64,000 bases of DNA. It comes from Methylosinus sp. LW4. GTDB taxonomy: Bacteria; Pseudomonadota; Alphaproteobacteria; Rhizobiales; Beijerinckiaceae. The notes below the pieces were generated by a model. That model was not told the origin of the DNA, searched no databases, and saw nothing but the letters and a program-made list of their open reading frames with translations. Location of the stretch: assembly GCF_000379125.1 (NCBI RefSeq), contig NZ_KB900626.1:3534024-3598023 (forward strand). Reading direction: 5' to 3'. The first letter of the stretch is position 1; each line of letters begins with the position of its first letter. A program made the translations under genes and the position numbers. Shown in pieces: positions 55,369 through 63,974 of this stretch.

Positions 55369-55793
55369 GCTCATGGCGCGCCTCTGTGGCGCTCGCTCTG
55401 CTGCTCGCCGGATGCCAAGGCGCGCCAGCGACGCGCGATGCGGGCGGCAATCTGCGCGCCTATATCGACGAGGCGCGCCGGCTCGACGCGCGCGGCGCGC
55501 AAAAAGCCATTCGCGGCGTCTGCGCATCCGCCTGCACGATCTATCTCGGCATGCGCAATGTCTGCGTCGAGCCCGGCGCGCAATTCTGGTTCCACGCCGC
55601 GCATCTGCCCGATGATCCAAGTCCAGACAGTCTCGGCTCGCTCGAGATGCTCGCCTTCTACCCGCCGCGCGTGCGCGAGTGGGTCATGCGATCGGGCGCG
55701 CTGGACAGCACGGATTTCGACAAGGCCAAAATGCTGTCCGGCGAAGCGCTCATCGCCATGGGCGTGCCCGCTTGCCGCGCCGCGCCGCTGTAG
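55365..55793 (+). CDS. small ClpP-fold-like lipoprotein
   Basis: A 142-residue lipoprotein: LLLAGC lipobox at about 13-18. The core has AIRGVCASACTIYLGMRNVC, VEPGAQFWFHAAH and a late GEALIAMGVPACR. The C-x-S-x-C-T-x-Y and the later F-H match the COG3904-type periplasmic ClpP-like proteins, where Ser and His could form a catalytic pair. It overlaps the O-antigen ligase gene and so may be a polymerisation accessory. Confidence 0.7.
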   Translation: MSSWRASVALALLLAGCQGAPATRDAGGNLRAYIDEARRLDARGAQKAIRGVCASACTIYLGMRNVCVEPGAQFWFHAAHLPDDPSPDSLGSLEMLAFYPPRVREWVMRSGALDSTDFDKAKMLSGEALIAMGVPACRAAPL

Positions 55794-55819
55794 AATCTCG
55801 CGGCGCTCGCTTCCGATTT

Positions 55820-56365
55820 CTAGCAGGCGGCGACTTGTTCCGAGGTCAATTTGACCTTCACCGGACGGCTGAGCAATTCCATCAGCACGATGATGCGATC
55901 GCGCTCGTCCATGTCGATGACCGTGGCGACGAAGTCTTGGAAGGCGCCGCCGGCGATGCGCACTTTCTGGCCGATCTCGAAGCGGCGCGACGGCGCGACG
56001 ATCACGCCGTCGACTTCTCTTATTTTCAAATCCTCGACGAAATCGCTCGGGAGCATGCTCGGGTTCTCGCCGGAGCGAACCAGCGTTCTCACGCCGAAGG
56101 TCGAGCAAATCGGCGTCCAGCGCGTGTCGGACGCGAGCTCCACGAAAACATAGCCGGGAAACAACGGCCGCGAGACCTCTCGCGTGCGACGCGCATGGCG
56201 GACGCGCTCGAGCATAAAGGGGCAATAGACGTGGAATTGCTGACGCATCAGATTTTCGATGGCGAGACGTTCCCGGTGCGGGTGCGTGTTCACCACCCCC
56301 CAGCCGCGCGCGTGGCGCAGGGAAACGTGTGCGACAGCATTATCCATATCTGGAAACGACGCCAT
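55820..56365 (-). CDS. NusG/RfaH-family transcription antiterminator
   Basis: A 181-residue specialised NusG paralogue. NGN domain (about 18-115) with GWGVVNTHPHRERLAIENLM, QQFHVYCPFMLERVRHARRT and PLFPGYVFVELASD. A KOW domain lies at about 125-178 (FEIGQKVRIAGGAFQDFVAT). RfaH-like proteins reduce pausing in long polysaccharide operons. It is convergent with the polysaccharide genes above, with only 26 bases between stops, and has a 289-base upstream region with its own promoter. Confidence 0.9.
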   Translation of the reverse strand: MASFPDMDNAVAHVSLRHARGWGVVNTHPHRERLAIENLMRQQFHVYCPFMLERVRHARRTREVSRPLFPGYVFVELASDTRWTPICSTFGVRTLVRSGENPSMLPSDFVEDLKIREVDGVIVAPSRRFEIGQKVRIAGGAFQDFVATVIDMDERDRIIVLMELLSRPVKVKLTSEQVAAC

Positions 56366-56654
56366 GAGAAACCTCGACTGCTGAAATGAGACGAAGACAA
56401 GATTACACGCCCCGATGCGAAGGCCGCGCCGGTTGCGATGATGATTGCAGCTCGAAATGGCGCGGCCGAATATTTCGACGAATGAGACGTCGATGCGGCT
56501 TCGCGTCCGAAGGTCAGGCGCTCTTCACGAGCGGCGGCTCGACACACATCATGATCAATCCGCTTTCTGTTGACACAATGCGGCAATCATATACGGCTCG
56601 GTTACGAATTGTAAACGCCCGCCGCCACATGGACGGCGCGCCGAGCCTGCGTGA
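56366..56654. other. 289-base intergenic region upstream of the antiterminator
   Basis: No convincing gene. Contains the promoter of the NusG/RfaH-type gene (minus strand) and the end of the uvrD transcript. AT-rich text around 56560-56610 is the only compositional feature. No terminator with a good stem was recognised. Confidence 0.5.
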
Positions 56655-58982
56655 TTATCCGCGCTCGACAAAGCTCTCCAGCACCATCTTGCGTCCGGCC
56701 TTGTCGAAATCGACCTGCAGCTTGGCGCCTTCGACATTGACCACCGTGCCCGGCCCGAACTTCTGGTGAAACACGCGCACGCCGATCGTGAAGCGCGCGC
56801 TCGTGGAGGATTTCGCCAGCACCTCGCCTTCTATCATCGGCGGCGCGCGGCGTGACGCTGGCTTGCTTCCGCCGCTCTCGCGCGCGGCTTGCGCGCGCTT
56901 CCAGCCCGGCGTCGAATAGCTCGAGCCATAGCTGTCCATATTGGCGAAGCGCGACACGCCGTAGGAGCCATATTGCGAGCCGCCGGAGGCTTCTCTCACC
57001 TCGACATTGGCCGCCGGCAGATCGTCGAGAAAACGCGAGGGCAGAGTGGTTTGCCACAGGCCGTGAATGCGCCGATTTGTCGCGAAGAAAATTTTCAGCC
57101 GTCGCTTGGCGCGCGTGATTCCCACATAGGCGAGGCGGCGCTCCTCCTCCAATCCGGCGCGGCCATTGTCGTCCAGCGAGCGTTGATGCGGAAACAGGCC
57201 TTCCTCCCAGCCGGGGAGATAGACGGTCTCGAACTCGAGCCCCTTGGCGCCGTGCAGCGTCATGATCGACACGCGCCGCTGATCGGCGGCTTCATCCGTC
57301 TCCATCACCAGCGACACATGCTCGAGGAAGCCCGAAAGATCGGGGAATTCCTCCATGGCGCGCACCAGCTCCTTCAAATTCTCCAGCCGGCCCGCAGCCT
57401 CGGGCGTCTTGTCGTCGCGCCACATTTGCGTGTAGCCGGATTCGTCCAGCACCGTTTCGGCGAGCTCGTTCTGCGGCATGGTCTCGATGAGGCTGCGCCA
57501 GCGATCGAAATCGGCGATCAGCGCGCGCAGCGTCGCGCGCGGCTTGGGCTTCAGCTCCTCCGTCTCGACGATGACGCGCGCCGCCTGCATCAGCGGCGTG
57601 CTCTCGCGGCGCGAATATTCGTGCAGCACCTGCAGCGTGGCGTCGCCCAATCCGCGCTTGGGCGTGTTGACGATGCGCTCGAAGGCGAGATCGTCGAAAG
57701 GCTGCGCGACGCAGCGCAGATAGGCGAGCGCGTCGCGTATCTCCAGCCGCTCGTAGAAGCGCGGGCCGCCGATCACGCGATAGGGCAGGCCGAGCGTGAT
57801 GAAGCGCTCCTCGAACTCGCGCATCTGGAAAGACGCGCGCACGAGAATGGCGATCTCCTCGAGATCATGCCCCTTGCGCTGCAATTGCTCGATATCTTCG
57901 CCGATCGCCCGCGCTTCCTCCTCGCTGTCCCACACGCCGGTGACGCTGGGCTTCTCGCCATCGGCGCCTTCGGTGAACAGCGTCTTGCCGAGCCGTCCCT
58001 CATTGCGCGCGATGAGATGCGAGGCCGCCGCGAGAATATGCCCGGTGGAGCGATAATTGCGCTCGAGCCGCACGATTTTCGCGCCGGGAAAATCCTTCTC
58101 GAAGCGCAGAATATTTTCGACCTCGGCGCCGCGCCAGCCGTAAACGCTCTGATCGTCGTCGCCGACGCAGCAGACATTGTGCCGCCCCTGCGCGATGAGG
58201 CGCAGCCAGAGATATTGCGCGGTGTTGGTGTCCTGATATTCGTCGACGAGAATATATTTGAAGCGCTGCCGATAGTCGTCGAGCACATCGGCGTTCTCGC
58301 GGAAGAGCCGCAAAGTCTCGAGCAGAAGATCGCCGAAATCGACGGCGTTCAGCACCTTCAGGCGCTCCTGATAGAGCGCGTAGAGCTTCTTGCCTTTGCC
58401 GTCGCCGAAGCTCTGCGCCTCGCCGACAGGGACGTGATCCGGCGAGAGTCCTCTGTTCTTCCAGGCGTCGATCTGATGCGCCAGCGCGCGCGGCGGCCAG
58501 CGCTTGTCGTCTATGTTCTCGGCCTGCAGCACCTGCTTCATCAGGCGGATCTGATCGTCGGTGTCGAGAATGGTGAAGTTCGACTTCAGCCCCGCCAGCT
58601 CGGCGTGGCGGCGCAGGATTTTGGCGCTGATCGCGTGAAACGTGCCGAGCCATTGCAGCGCCTCGGCGCCGGGACCGGCCAAGCTCTCGATACGCTCGCG
58701 CATCTCGCGCGCGGCCTTGTTGGTGAAGGTGACGGCGAGGATTTCCCAAGGCCGCGCCCGCCCGCTGGCGAGAATATGCGCGATGCGCGTCGTCAGCACG
58801 CGCGTCTTGCCGGTGCCGGCGCCGGCGAGAACCAGCAGCGGGCCGTCGATCGTCTCGACGGCGGCGCGCTGCTCGGGGTTCAGCGCCTCGAGAAAGCGCC
58901 CGCGGCCGGCGAGCGCCGCGGCGCGCGCGGCGACGCCTCCTTCGAGCGGCGTGAAGTCTTCCGGCGGCGCTTGGCGTGACAA
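56655..58982 (-). CDS. uvrD: ATP-dependent DNA helicase UvrD/PcrA
   Basis: A 775-residue SF1A helicase for nucleotide-excision and mismatch repair. Motif I GAGTGKTRVL, motif Ia FTNKAAREM, motif II DEYQDTN, motif III GDDDQSVYGWRGA, motif IV LERNYRS, motif V TLHGAKGLEFETVYL, motif VI VGITRAKRRL. The C-terminal region (about 720-770, FHQKFGPGTVVNVEGAKLQV) is the Tudor-like RNA-polymerase-contacting domain of PcrA/UvrD. Length and order are normal. Upstream, on the same strand, lies the DUF2063 gene, 91 bases away. Confidence 0.97.
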   Translation of the reverse strand: MSRQAPPEDFTPLEGGVAARAAALAGRGRFLEALNPEQRAAVETIDGPLLVLAGAGTGKTRVLTTRIAHILASGRARPWEILAVTFTNKAAREMRERIESLAGPGAEALQWLGTFHAISAKILRRHAELAGLKSNFTILDTDDQIRLMKQVLQAENIDDKRWPPRALAHQIDAWKNRGLSPDHVPVGEAQSFGDGKGKKLYALYQERLKVLNAVDFGDLLLETLRLFRENADVLDDYRQRFKYILVDEYQDTNTAQYLWLRLIAQGRHNVCCVGDDDQSVYGWRGAEVENILRFEKDFPGAKIVRLERNYRSTGHILAAASHLIARNEGRLGKTLFTEGADGEKPSVTGVWDSEEEARAIGEDIEQLQRKGHDLEEIAILVRASFQMREFEERFITLGLPYRVIGGPRFYERLEIRDALAYLRCVAQPFDDLAFERIVNTPKRGLGDATLQVLHEYSRRESTPLMQAARVIVETEELKPKPRATLRALIADFDRWRSLIETMPQNELAETVLDESGYTQMWRDDKTPEAAGRLENLKELVRAMEEFPDLSGFLEHVSLVMETDEAADQRRVSIMTLHGAKGLEFETVYLPGWEEGLFPHQRSLDDNGRAGLEEERRLAYVGITRAKRRLKIFFATNRRIHGLWQTTLPSRFLDDLPAANVEVREASGGSQYGSYGVSRFANMDSYGSSYSTPGWKRAQAARESGGSKPASRRAPPMIEGEVLAKSSTSARFTIGVRVFHQKFGPGTVVNVEGAKLQVDFDKAGRKMVLESFVERG

Positions 58983-59073
58983 GGCGATTCTCCTTCGAAG
59001 CGGGGAGAATATAGGAGAACGGATGGCGAATCACCGTCCGATTCTCGATATGCCCCCGAATGTGGAGATCGCG

Positions 59074-59865
59074 TCAGCTCTCTTCGTCTGCCTTTGCGCC
59101 CACCACAAGCCCTTCCTGGAACCAGCCGGTGAGCATTTGCGCCAGGCGCTCGGGCGAGGCGTCGGCGTGATCGCGGAAGGCGGCCATTTGGCAGATGTCG
59201 CCGAAAGCGTGGCCTTCCATCGCCAGCGACAGCGCCATGGCCTCGTCCGTCTCCAATTCGCAATGGACGGAGTCGAGATCGGCGCGCCAGATCGCGACAT
59301 GGCCGCGGCCTTCGCCGCGCGGCGGCAGGTCCTGCTGCTCCATCGCCGCCTCATGCGTCGCGATCGTGCCTTCCTCCAGCTCCAGCACGATGAGGCTTGG
59401 ATGAAAGGCGAAGGAGAGGCGCGGCCATTGCTCGGGCGCGAAGGCGGCGAGCTCGGCGATCGCCAGCGGCTCGGCGTCGGGCGCGTCGAAAGCGTCGGTG
59501 AGCGCGCGCTCGAGCAGAGCGAGGTCGATCGCCCGCGCATTGTCGCGCCATTCGTCCTGCTCGCGCAGGAAATCGGGAAAGCGCGTCGTGTACCAGCGCG
59601 CGTTGCGCTCACGCGAGGGCTGCGCGCCGATATAGGCGTCGGCGAGCGCGTCGAAGGCCGTTTCGCCGATCAGCGCGCGAACGGCGGGGAAATCCGCCGC
59701 CAGAAATTCGGCGAGCCTCGCGCGATAGGCGTTCACATAGACGCCGAAGAGCGTGGTGCGGTCGGCTTGGCGCGAATTCTTCACCGATTCGAGAATGCGC
59801 GCGCCATCCTCGGCGCCGGCCAGCACGCCGGCCTGGAACAGGGCCTGCAGCTCGGCGAGCCTCAT
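59074..59865 (-). CDS. DUF2063 partner protein of MNIO RiPP enzyme (BufC/HvfC-like)
   Basis: A 263-residue protein. N-terminal DUF2063 domain (about 1-95): LAELQALFQAGVLAGAEDGA, YVNAYRARLAEFLAADFPAV and LIGETAFDALADAYI. The C-terminal half (about 110-255) folds as a beta-rich domain and probably recognises the precursor peptide; DUF2063 proteins are the obligate partner of DUF692 enzymes. The ATG overlaps the enzyme gene stop (ATGA), so translation is coupled. Third gene of the bufferin-like operon. The partner recruits the precursor to the enzyme in studied systems; here this is inferred. Confidence 0.9.
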   Translation of the reverse strand: MRLAELQALFQAGVLAGAEDGARILESVKNSRQADRTTLFGVYVNAYRARLAEFLAADFPAVRALIGETAFDALADAYIGAQPSRERNARWYTTRFPDFLREQDEWRDNARAIDLALLERALTDAFDAPDAEPLAIAELAAFAPEQWPRLSFAFHPSLIVLELEEGTIATHEAAMEQQDLPPRGEGRGHVAIWRADLDSVHCELETDEAMALSLAMEGHAFGDICQMAAFRDHADASPERLAQMLTGWFQEGLVVGAKADEES

Positions 59866-60707
59866 GCGGCGCTCCGCGTGTTCTCGGCGTCTATGCGCGC
59901 GGCGATCTCGCGCATATGGCCGAGCTCGGCGAGCAATTCGTCGAAGGGCGGGAAATTATCGTCGCGCTCGATCATGGTGGAGACCGCGCCGAAGCGCCGC
60001 CGCGCGCGCTCATAGAGCGCCCACACCTCGTCGCAGACCGGCTGGTCATGCGTGTCGATGCGATGCGTGCCATTGTCGGTGTGGCCGGCCATATGGAATT
60101 GCGCCACGCGATCCGGGTCTATGGCGTCGATGAACGCATTGGCGTCGAAGCCGTGATTGAAGCTCGAGACGAAGACATTGTTGACGTCGAGCAGCAGCAG
60201 GCAGTCGGCGCGCCGCGCCAGCTCATTGACGAAGGCCCATTCGCTCATCTCGGATTCGCGAAAGGCGACATAGGTGGAGGCGTTCTCGACGACGAGCCGC
60301 CGGCCGAGAAAATCCTGCACGCGCATCACCCGCTCGGCGACATGGGCGAGCGCTTCCTCCGTGTAGGGAATCGGCAGAAGATCGTGCAGCGTCACGCCAT
60401 GCACGCCGGTCCAGGCGAGATGGTCGGAGACAAAGGCCGGCTCCACGCGCTCGGCCAGCGCTTTGAGCGCGCGCAGATAATCGAAGTCGAGCGGATCGGT
60501 GGAGGCGAGCGACATTGCGACGCCATGCATGACGATCGGATAATCGGCGCGCACGCGCTCCAGCATGGCGGTCGGCCGGCCTCCGCCGATCATGTAGTTC
60601 TCCGAGATGATCTCGAACCAGTCGACGGCGGGGCGGGTCGACAGAATTTCATCGTAATAGATCGGCCTCAGTCCGAGGCCGTGTCCCAATGGGGCGGGTC
60701 TGCTCAT
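59862..60707 (-). CDS. DUF692 multinuclear non-heme iron oxidase (MNIO, BufB-like)
   Basis: A 281-residue TIM-barrel enzyme of the DUF692 family that oxidatively modifies Cys or Asp in RiPP precursors. Metal-ligand motifs are intact: GHGLGLR (His9), DWFEIISENY (Glu32), MHGVAMS (His61), VSDHLAW (Asp95/His96), LVVENAS (Glu141), LLDVNNV (Asp174/Asn177), QFHMAGH (His205), DTHD (Asp218/His220). The start at 60707 has GGAG 8 bases upstream and fits the family beginning; a longer frame starts 21 codons earlier. It lies between the precursor gene and the DUF2063 gene and should introduce the modification in the Cys-rich peptide. Two to three irons are expected from related structures. Confidence 0.93.
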   Translation of the reverse strand: MSRPAPLGHGLGLRPIYYDEILSTRPAVDWFEIISENYMIGGGRPTAMLERVRADYPIVMHGVAMSLASTDPLDFDYLRALKALAERVEPAFVSDHLAWTGVHGVTLHDLLPIPYTEEALAHVAERVMRVQDFLGRRLVVENASTYVAFRESEMSEWAFVNELARRADCLLLLDVNNVFVSSFNHGFDANAFIDAIDPDRVAQFHMAGHTDNGTHRIDTHDQPVCDEVWALYERARRRFGAVSTMIERDDNFPPFDELLAELGHMREIAARIDAENTRSAA

Positions 60708-60797
60708 GTCTCGCGCTCCAAATGCTCTCTTCGCGCCGCCCCCGCCGCGAGAATCGATCGCGCCCCGCATGGCGCGCGATCGACGGCTTCGATCGGC

Positions 60798-61028
60798 TCA
60801 ACGGCCGGCGCAGGAACCCTTGGCGCTGCAGGAGGCCTTATGCCCCTTGTGGTGCTTGCAGACGCCCTTTTTGGTCATGCACTTCGTCTTGCCGCCGCAT
60901 TGGCCTTTTTCCATATTGCAGACGTGTTTGGAATGCTTGGCGGAAGCCTGCGTCGAAACGCCGCCCGCGAGCGCCAGAGCGATCGCCGCCGCGGCGATGG
61001 TCGAGCCCGAAACGATCTTGGCTTTCAT
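60798..61028 (-). CDS. Cys/Lys/His-rich exported RiPP precursor (bufferin-like)
   Basis: A 76-residue precursor. Residues 1-30 are a Sec signal peptide ending ASA, unusual among RiPPs but normal for bufferins. The 46-residue mature part has six Cys (37, 44, 50, 57, 67, 73), five His (32, 35, 59, 60, 63) and many Lys. The nearest thing to the EGKCG core motif is EKGQCGG (40-46), and spaced G-x-C units follow (KGVC, KGSC). The start at 61028 has GGGAG about 10 bases upstream; the longer frame is not used. The modified peptide is probably secreted to the periplasm to bind copper or another metal. It is the first gene of precursor-DUF692-DUF2063. Confidence 0.85.
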   Translation of the reverse strand: MKAKIVSGSTIAAAAIALALAGGVSTQASAKHSKHVCNMEKGQCGGKTKCMTKKGVCKHHKGHKASCSAKGSCAGR

Positions 61029-61108
61029 TTTTTTTCTCCCATCATCGCTCTCCCCGCCCCTGACAGGGACCAAAAGAGCGCGACCTGGACCTCCCCAGGC
61101 CCGGCGCG

Positions 61109-61136
61109 ACCATAGCACTCGCCGAAGGATTTGAAA
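61109..61136 (-). promoter_or_regulatory. candidate promoter of the bufferin-like operon
   Basis: On the minus strand TTTCAA (61131-61136) and TATGGT (61109-61114) are 16 bases apart, a plausible -35/-10 pair about 80 bases before the precursor start codon. The region also holds a CCTGG...CCAGG inverted repeat (about 61084-61098). Match to a specific sigma factor is not established. Confidence 0.4.
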
Positions 61137-61229
61137 GCGCGCTCCGATTCGCGTCCCGCTCCGCCGCGCCCGCGCTTCCCGTTCTCGAGCGCCGGGGCCA
61201 TCCGCCGCCGCGCCGAGCCGAGCTTCGAG

Positions 61230-62105
61230 CTATCGGCGCAGCCGCGCCATCAGGCTCGACGTGTCCCAGCGTCGGCCTCCCATATTCTCCACCTCGGCGT
61301 AGAATTGATCGACCAGCGCGGCGACCGGCAGGCTGGCGCCGTTGCGGCGGGCCTCGGCGAAGCAGATGCCGAGGTCCTTGCGCATCCATTCGACCGCGAA
61401 GCCGAAATCATATTCGCCGGCGAGCATGGTCTTGTGGCGATTCTCCATCTGCCAGGATTGCGCCGCGCCATTCTTGATGAGATCGACGACCGCCGCGCCG
61501 TCCAGCCCGGCGCGGCTGGCGAAATCCAGCGCCTCGGCGAGGCCCTGGACGAGGCCGGCGATGCAGATCTGATTGACCATTTTGGTGAGCTGCCCGGCGC
61601 CGGACGGCCCCATCAGCCGGCTGGCGCGCGCATAGGCGGCGAGCACGGGCTCGACGCGGGCGAAATCCTCGGCGTCGCCGCCGCACATCACCGTGAGCGC
61701 ACCATTCTCGGCGCCGGACTGGCCGCCGGAGATCGGCGCATCGAGAAAGCCGAAGCCGCCCTTTTTGGCGTGAGAATAGAGCTCGCGCGCGACCTCCGCC
61801 GAGGCGGTGGTGTGATCGACGAAGACCGCGCCGGCCTTCAGCGCGCGAAAGGCGCCGTCCTCGCCGATCGTCACCTGGCGCAGATCATCGTCATTGCCGA
61901 CGCAGGAGAAGACGAAATCCGCGCCCTCGGCGGCGAGGCGGGGCGTCGGCGCCGTCCGCGCGGAAAATTGCGCGGCGAAGCGCTCGGCTTTCTCCGCCGT
62001 GCGATTATAGACGACGACCTTGCGCCCGCCGCGCGTGACGAGATGGCCGGCCATGGGATAGCCCATCACGCCCAATCCGATGAAGGCGACGGTCAGCTCG
62101 GTCAT
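61230..62105 (-). CDS. NAD(P)-dependent oxidoreductase, 3-hydroxyisobutyrate dehydrogenase family
   Basis: A 291-residue beta-hydroxyacid dehydrogenase. Cofactor loop FIGLGVMGYPMAGHL, substrate motif DAPISGGQSGAENGALTVM, catalytic Lys in GQLTKMVNQ and the C-terminal helical domain KDLGICFAEARRNGASLPVA. The start at 62105 gives the typical MTELTVAFIGLG. The family covers 3-hydroxyisobutyrate, tartronate semialdehyde and glyoxylate/succinic semialdehyde reductases; the substrate cannot be chosen from sequence. It lies upstream of the precursor gene on the same strand but 201 bases away. Confidence 0.93.
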   Translation of the reverse strand: MTELTVAFIGLGVMGYPMAGHLVTRGGRKVVVYNRTAEKAERFAAQFSARTAPTPRLAAEGADFVFSCVGNDDDLRQVTIGEDGAFRALKAGAVFVDHTTASAEVARELYSHAKKGGFGFLDAPISGGQSGAENGALTVMCGGDAEDFARVEPVLAAYARASRLMGPSGAGQLTKMVNQICIAGLVQGLAEALDFASRAGLDGAAVVDLIKNGAAQSWQMENRHKTMLAGEYDFGFAVEWMRKDLGICFAEARRNGASLPVAALVDQFYAEVENMGGRRWDTSSLMARLRR

Positions 62106-62169
62106 TTGTCGGTCCTTTGCGGGTGAGATGCGAGAGCGCGCAAGCAAGCCTCAGGCCCGCCGCCTCCGC

Positions 62170-62937
62170 TCAGCGTATGTCGAAATCGAAATATTTGCTG
62201 CGGATCGCGCGATAGCTTCCATCGGCGACGATGGCGTCGAGCGCCGCGTCGATCGCGCTCTTCAGCTCCGTGGCGCCCTTGCGCAGGCCAAAGCCGAAGC
62301 CGCCGCCGAAATAGGCCGCGTCTTGCGGCAGATCGGCGATGATGCGGCAGCAGCGGCCTTCCTTGCGCTCGTGCAGAAAATCCATTGCGGCGAGCTTGTC
62401 TTCCGCCACGACGTCCACGCGCCCCTCGGCGAGGTCCAGCATGGCGGCCTCGAGCGTCGCATAGCGCTGCACCTCGCTCTCCTTGAGCTTGTCCTCCGCA
62501 TAGGCCTGCTGCGGCCCATCCGCGACGACGCCGATGCGCGCGCCCTGCAGCGCTTTCGGATCAGCGCTCGCGAGCGGCGACTGGCGCTGCGCGATCAGCG
62601 CCGAGGGCGTATGGGCGTAGGGCTTGGAGAAGTCGATTTTGCGCAGCCGCTCCTCGTTTATCTCCATCGCCGAGACGACGAGATCATATTGACGGTTCTC
62701 GAGCCCGAGGACGAGGCTCTCCCATTCCTGCGTGACGAAGACGCAATCGGCCTCTATGCGGCGACAGATCTCCCGCGTCAGATCGATCTCGAATCCGGCG
62801 AGCTGATTATTGGCGTCGAGATAATTGAAGGGCGGCCGCGCGCCTTCGCTGGCGACGCGCAAATGGCGCGGCTCGGCGGCGGCCGGGCACAGGAGAAGGG
62901 CGATGGCCGCCGCGGCGGCGACGAGGCGCCGGATCAT
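62170..62937 (-). CDS. family-3 extracellular solute-binding protein
   Basis: A 255-residue periplasmic binding protein. Signal peptide (about 1-21, ending AAA-E), then [20 protein letters not shown], the typical first strand of polar amino-acid binding proteins. Next come [28 protein letters not shown] and [20 protein letters not shown]. It probably binds Lys/Arg/His or related cations. No permease or ATPase gene is adjacent. It overlaps moaA upstream by 4 bases (ATGA), so it is translated in tandem with an unrelated enzyme. Confidence 0.92.
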   Translation of the reverse strand: MIRRLVAAAAAIALLLCPAAAEPRHLRVASEGARPPFNYLDANNQLAGFEIDLTREICRRIEADCVFVTQEWESLVLGLENRQYDLVVSAMEINEERLRKIDFSKPYAHTPSALIAQRQSPLASADPKALQGARIGVVADGPQQAYAEDKLKESEVQRYATLEAAMLDLAEGRVDVVAEDKLAAMDFLHERKEGRCCRIIADLPQDAAYFGGGFGFGLRKGATELKSAIDAALDAIVADGSYRAIRSKYFDFDIR

Positions 62938-63974
62938 CCCCCGGTCGTGCTCATATGCCGCGCCACGGCCGGCGCGCGCGTCGAGCGGTCGATGATGAAA
63001 TCATGGCCCTTGGGCTTGCGGGCGATCGCCTCGTCTATGGCGGCGTTGAGCGAGGCGTCGGTCGGATCGGCGCGCAGCGGCGCGCGCAGATCGGCGGCGT
63101 CCTCCTGGCCGAGGCACATGAACAGTGTGCCGGTGCAGGTGACGCGCACGCGATTGCAGGATTCGCAGAAATTATGCGAGAGCGGCGTGATGAAGCCGAC
63201 GCGGCCGCCGGTCTCGGCGACGCGCATGTAGCGGGCCGGCCCGCCGCTGCGATAGTCGATCTCCGTGAGCGTGAAGCGCTCGGCCAGGCGCTCGCGGACC
63301 AAAGTCAGCGGGATGTATTGGTCGACGCGCTCGCCGCCGTCGATCTCGCCGAGCGGCATCACCTCGATGAAGGTCATGTCCATGCCGCGCTCATGGGCGA
63401 AGCGCGTCAGCGCGACGAACTCGTCCTCATTGACGCCCTTCAGCGCCACGGCGTTGAGCTTCACCTCGAGGCCGGCGCGGAGCGCGGCGTCGACGCCGGC
63501 GAGAACGCGCTCATGGTCGCCGGTGCGCGTCAATTGTCGGAAACGCTCCCGATCCAGCGTGTCGAGCGAGACATTGACGCGCTTGACCCCGCAATCGACC
63601 AGCGCCTGCGCGAAGCGCTCGAGCTGCGAGCCATTGGTGGTGAGCGTCAGCTCCTCCAGCCGGCCGGAGAGCAGATGGCGCGAGAGACGCTCGAACAGCG
63701 AGAGAATGTCGCGGCGCATCAAGGGCTCGCCGCCGGTGATGCGCAGCTTGCGCGTCCCCCGCTCGATGAAGGCCGTGCAGAGCCGGTCCAGCTCCTCCAG
63801 CGTCAGCAGGTCGCGGCGGGGCAAAAATTGCATGTGCTCGGACATGCAGTAGACGCAGCGGAAATCGCAACGATCCGTGACCGATACGCGCAGGTAGGAC
63901 ACGGCCCGTCCGAACGGGTCGACGAGCGGCGCGGAGGCCAGAGGATCATAGGCGATTTTCGGATGCGGATTCAT
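62934..63974 (-). CDS. moaA: GTP 3',8-cyclase (molybdenum cofactor biosynthesis)
   Basis: A 346-residue radical-SAM enzyme. First 4Fe-4S cluster motif CDFRCVYC (Cys36, 40, 43). Later, [14 protein letters not shown] and LTTNGSQL are standard radical-SAM features. The C-terminal cluster set is [20 protein letters not shown], and the C-terminus ends in Gly-Gly, required for activity in the family. Complete from ATG at 63974. It converts GTP to the precursor of cyclic pyranopterin monophosphate with MoaC. Confidence 0.97.
   Translation of the reverse strand: MNPHPKIAYDPLASAPLVDPFGRAVSYLRVSVTDRCDFRCVYCMSEHMQFLPRRDLLTLEELDRLCTAFIERGTRKLRITGGEPLMRRDILSLFERLSRHLLSGRLEELTLTTNGSQLERFAQALVDCGVKRVNVSLDTLDRERFRQLTRTGDHERVLAGVDAALRAGLEVKLNAVALKGVNEDEFVALTRFAHERGMDMTFIEVMPLGEIDGGERVDQYIPLTLVRERLAERFTLTEIDYRSGGPARYMRVAETGGRVGFITPLSHNFCESCNRVRVTCTGTLFMCLGQEDAADLRAPLRADPTDASLNAAIDEAIARKPKGHDFIIDRSTRAPAVARHMSTTGG

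Noticed and set aside
59074..61028. Methanobactin biosynthesis (mbnABC)
   Set aside because: The precursor has a Sec signal peptide and a long Lys/His-rich mature part, unlike MbnA, and the partner is a DUF2063 protein, not MbnC. No mbnT/mbnP/mbnH or MATE exporter gene is adjacent.
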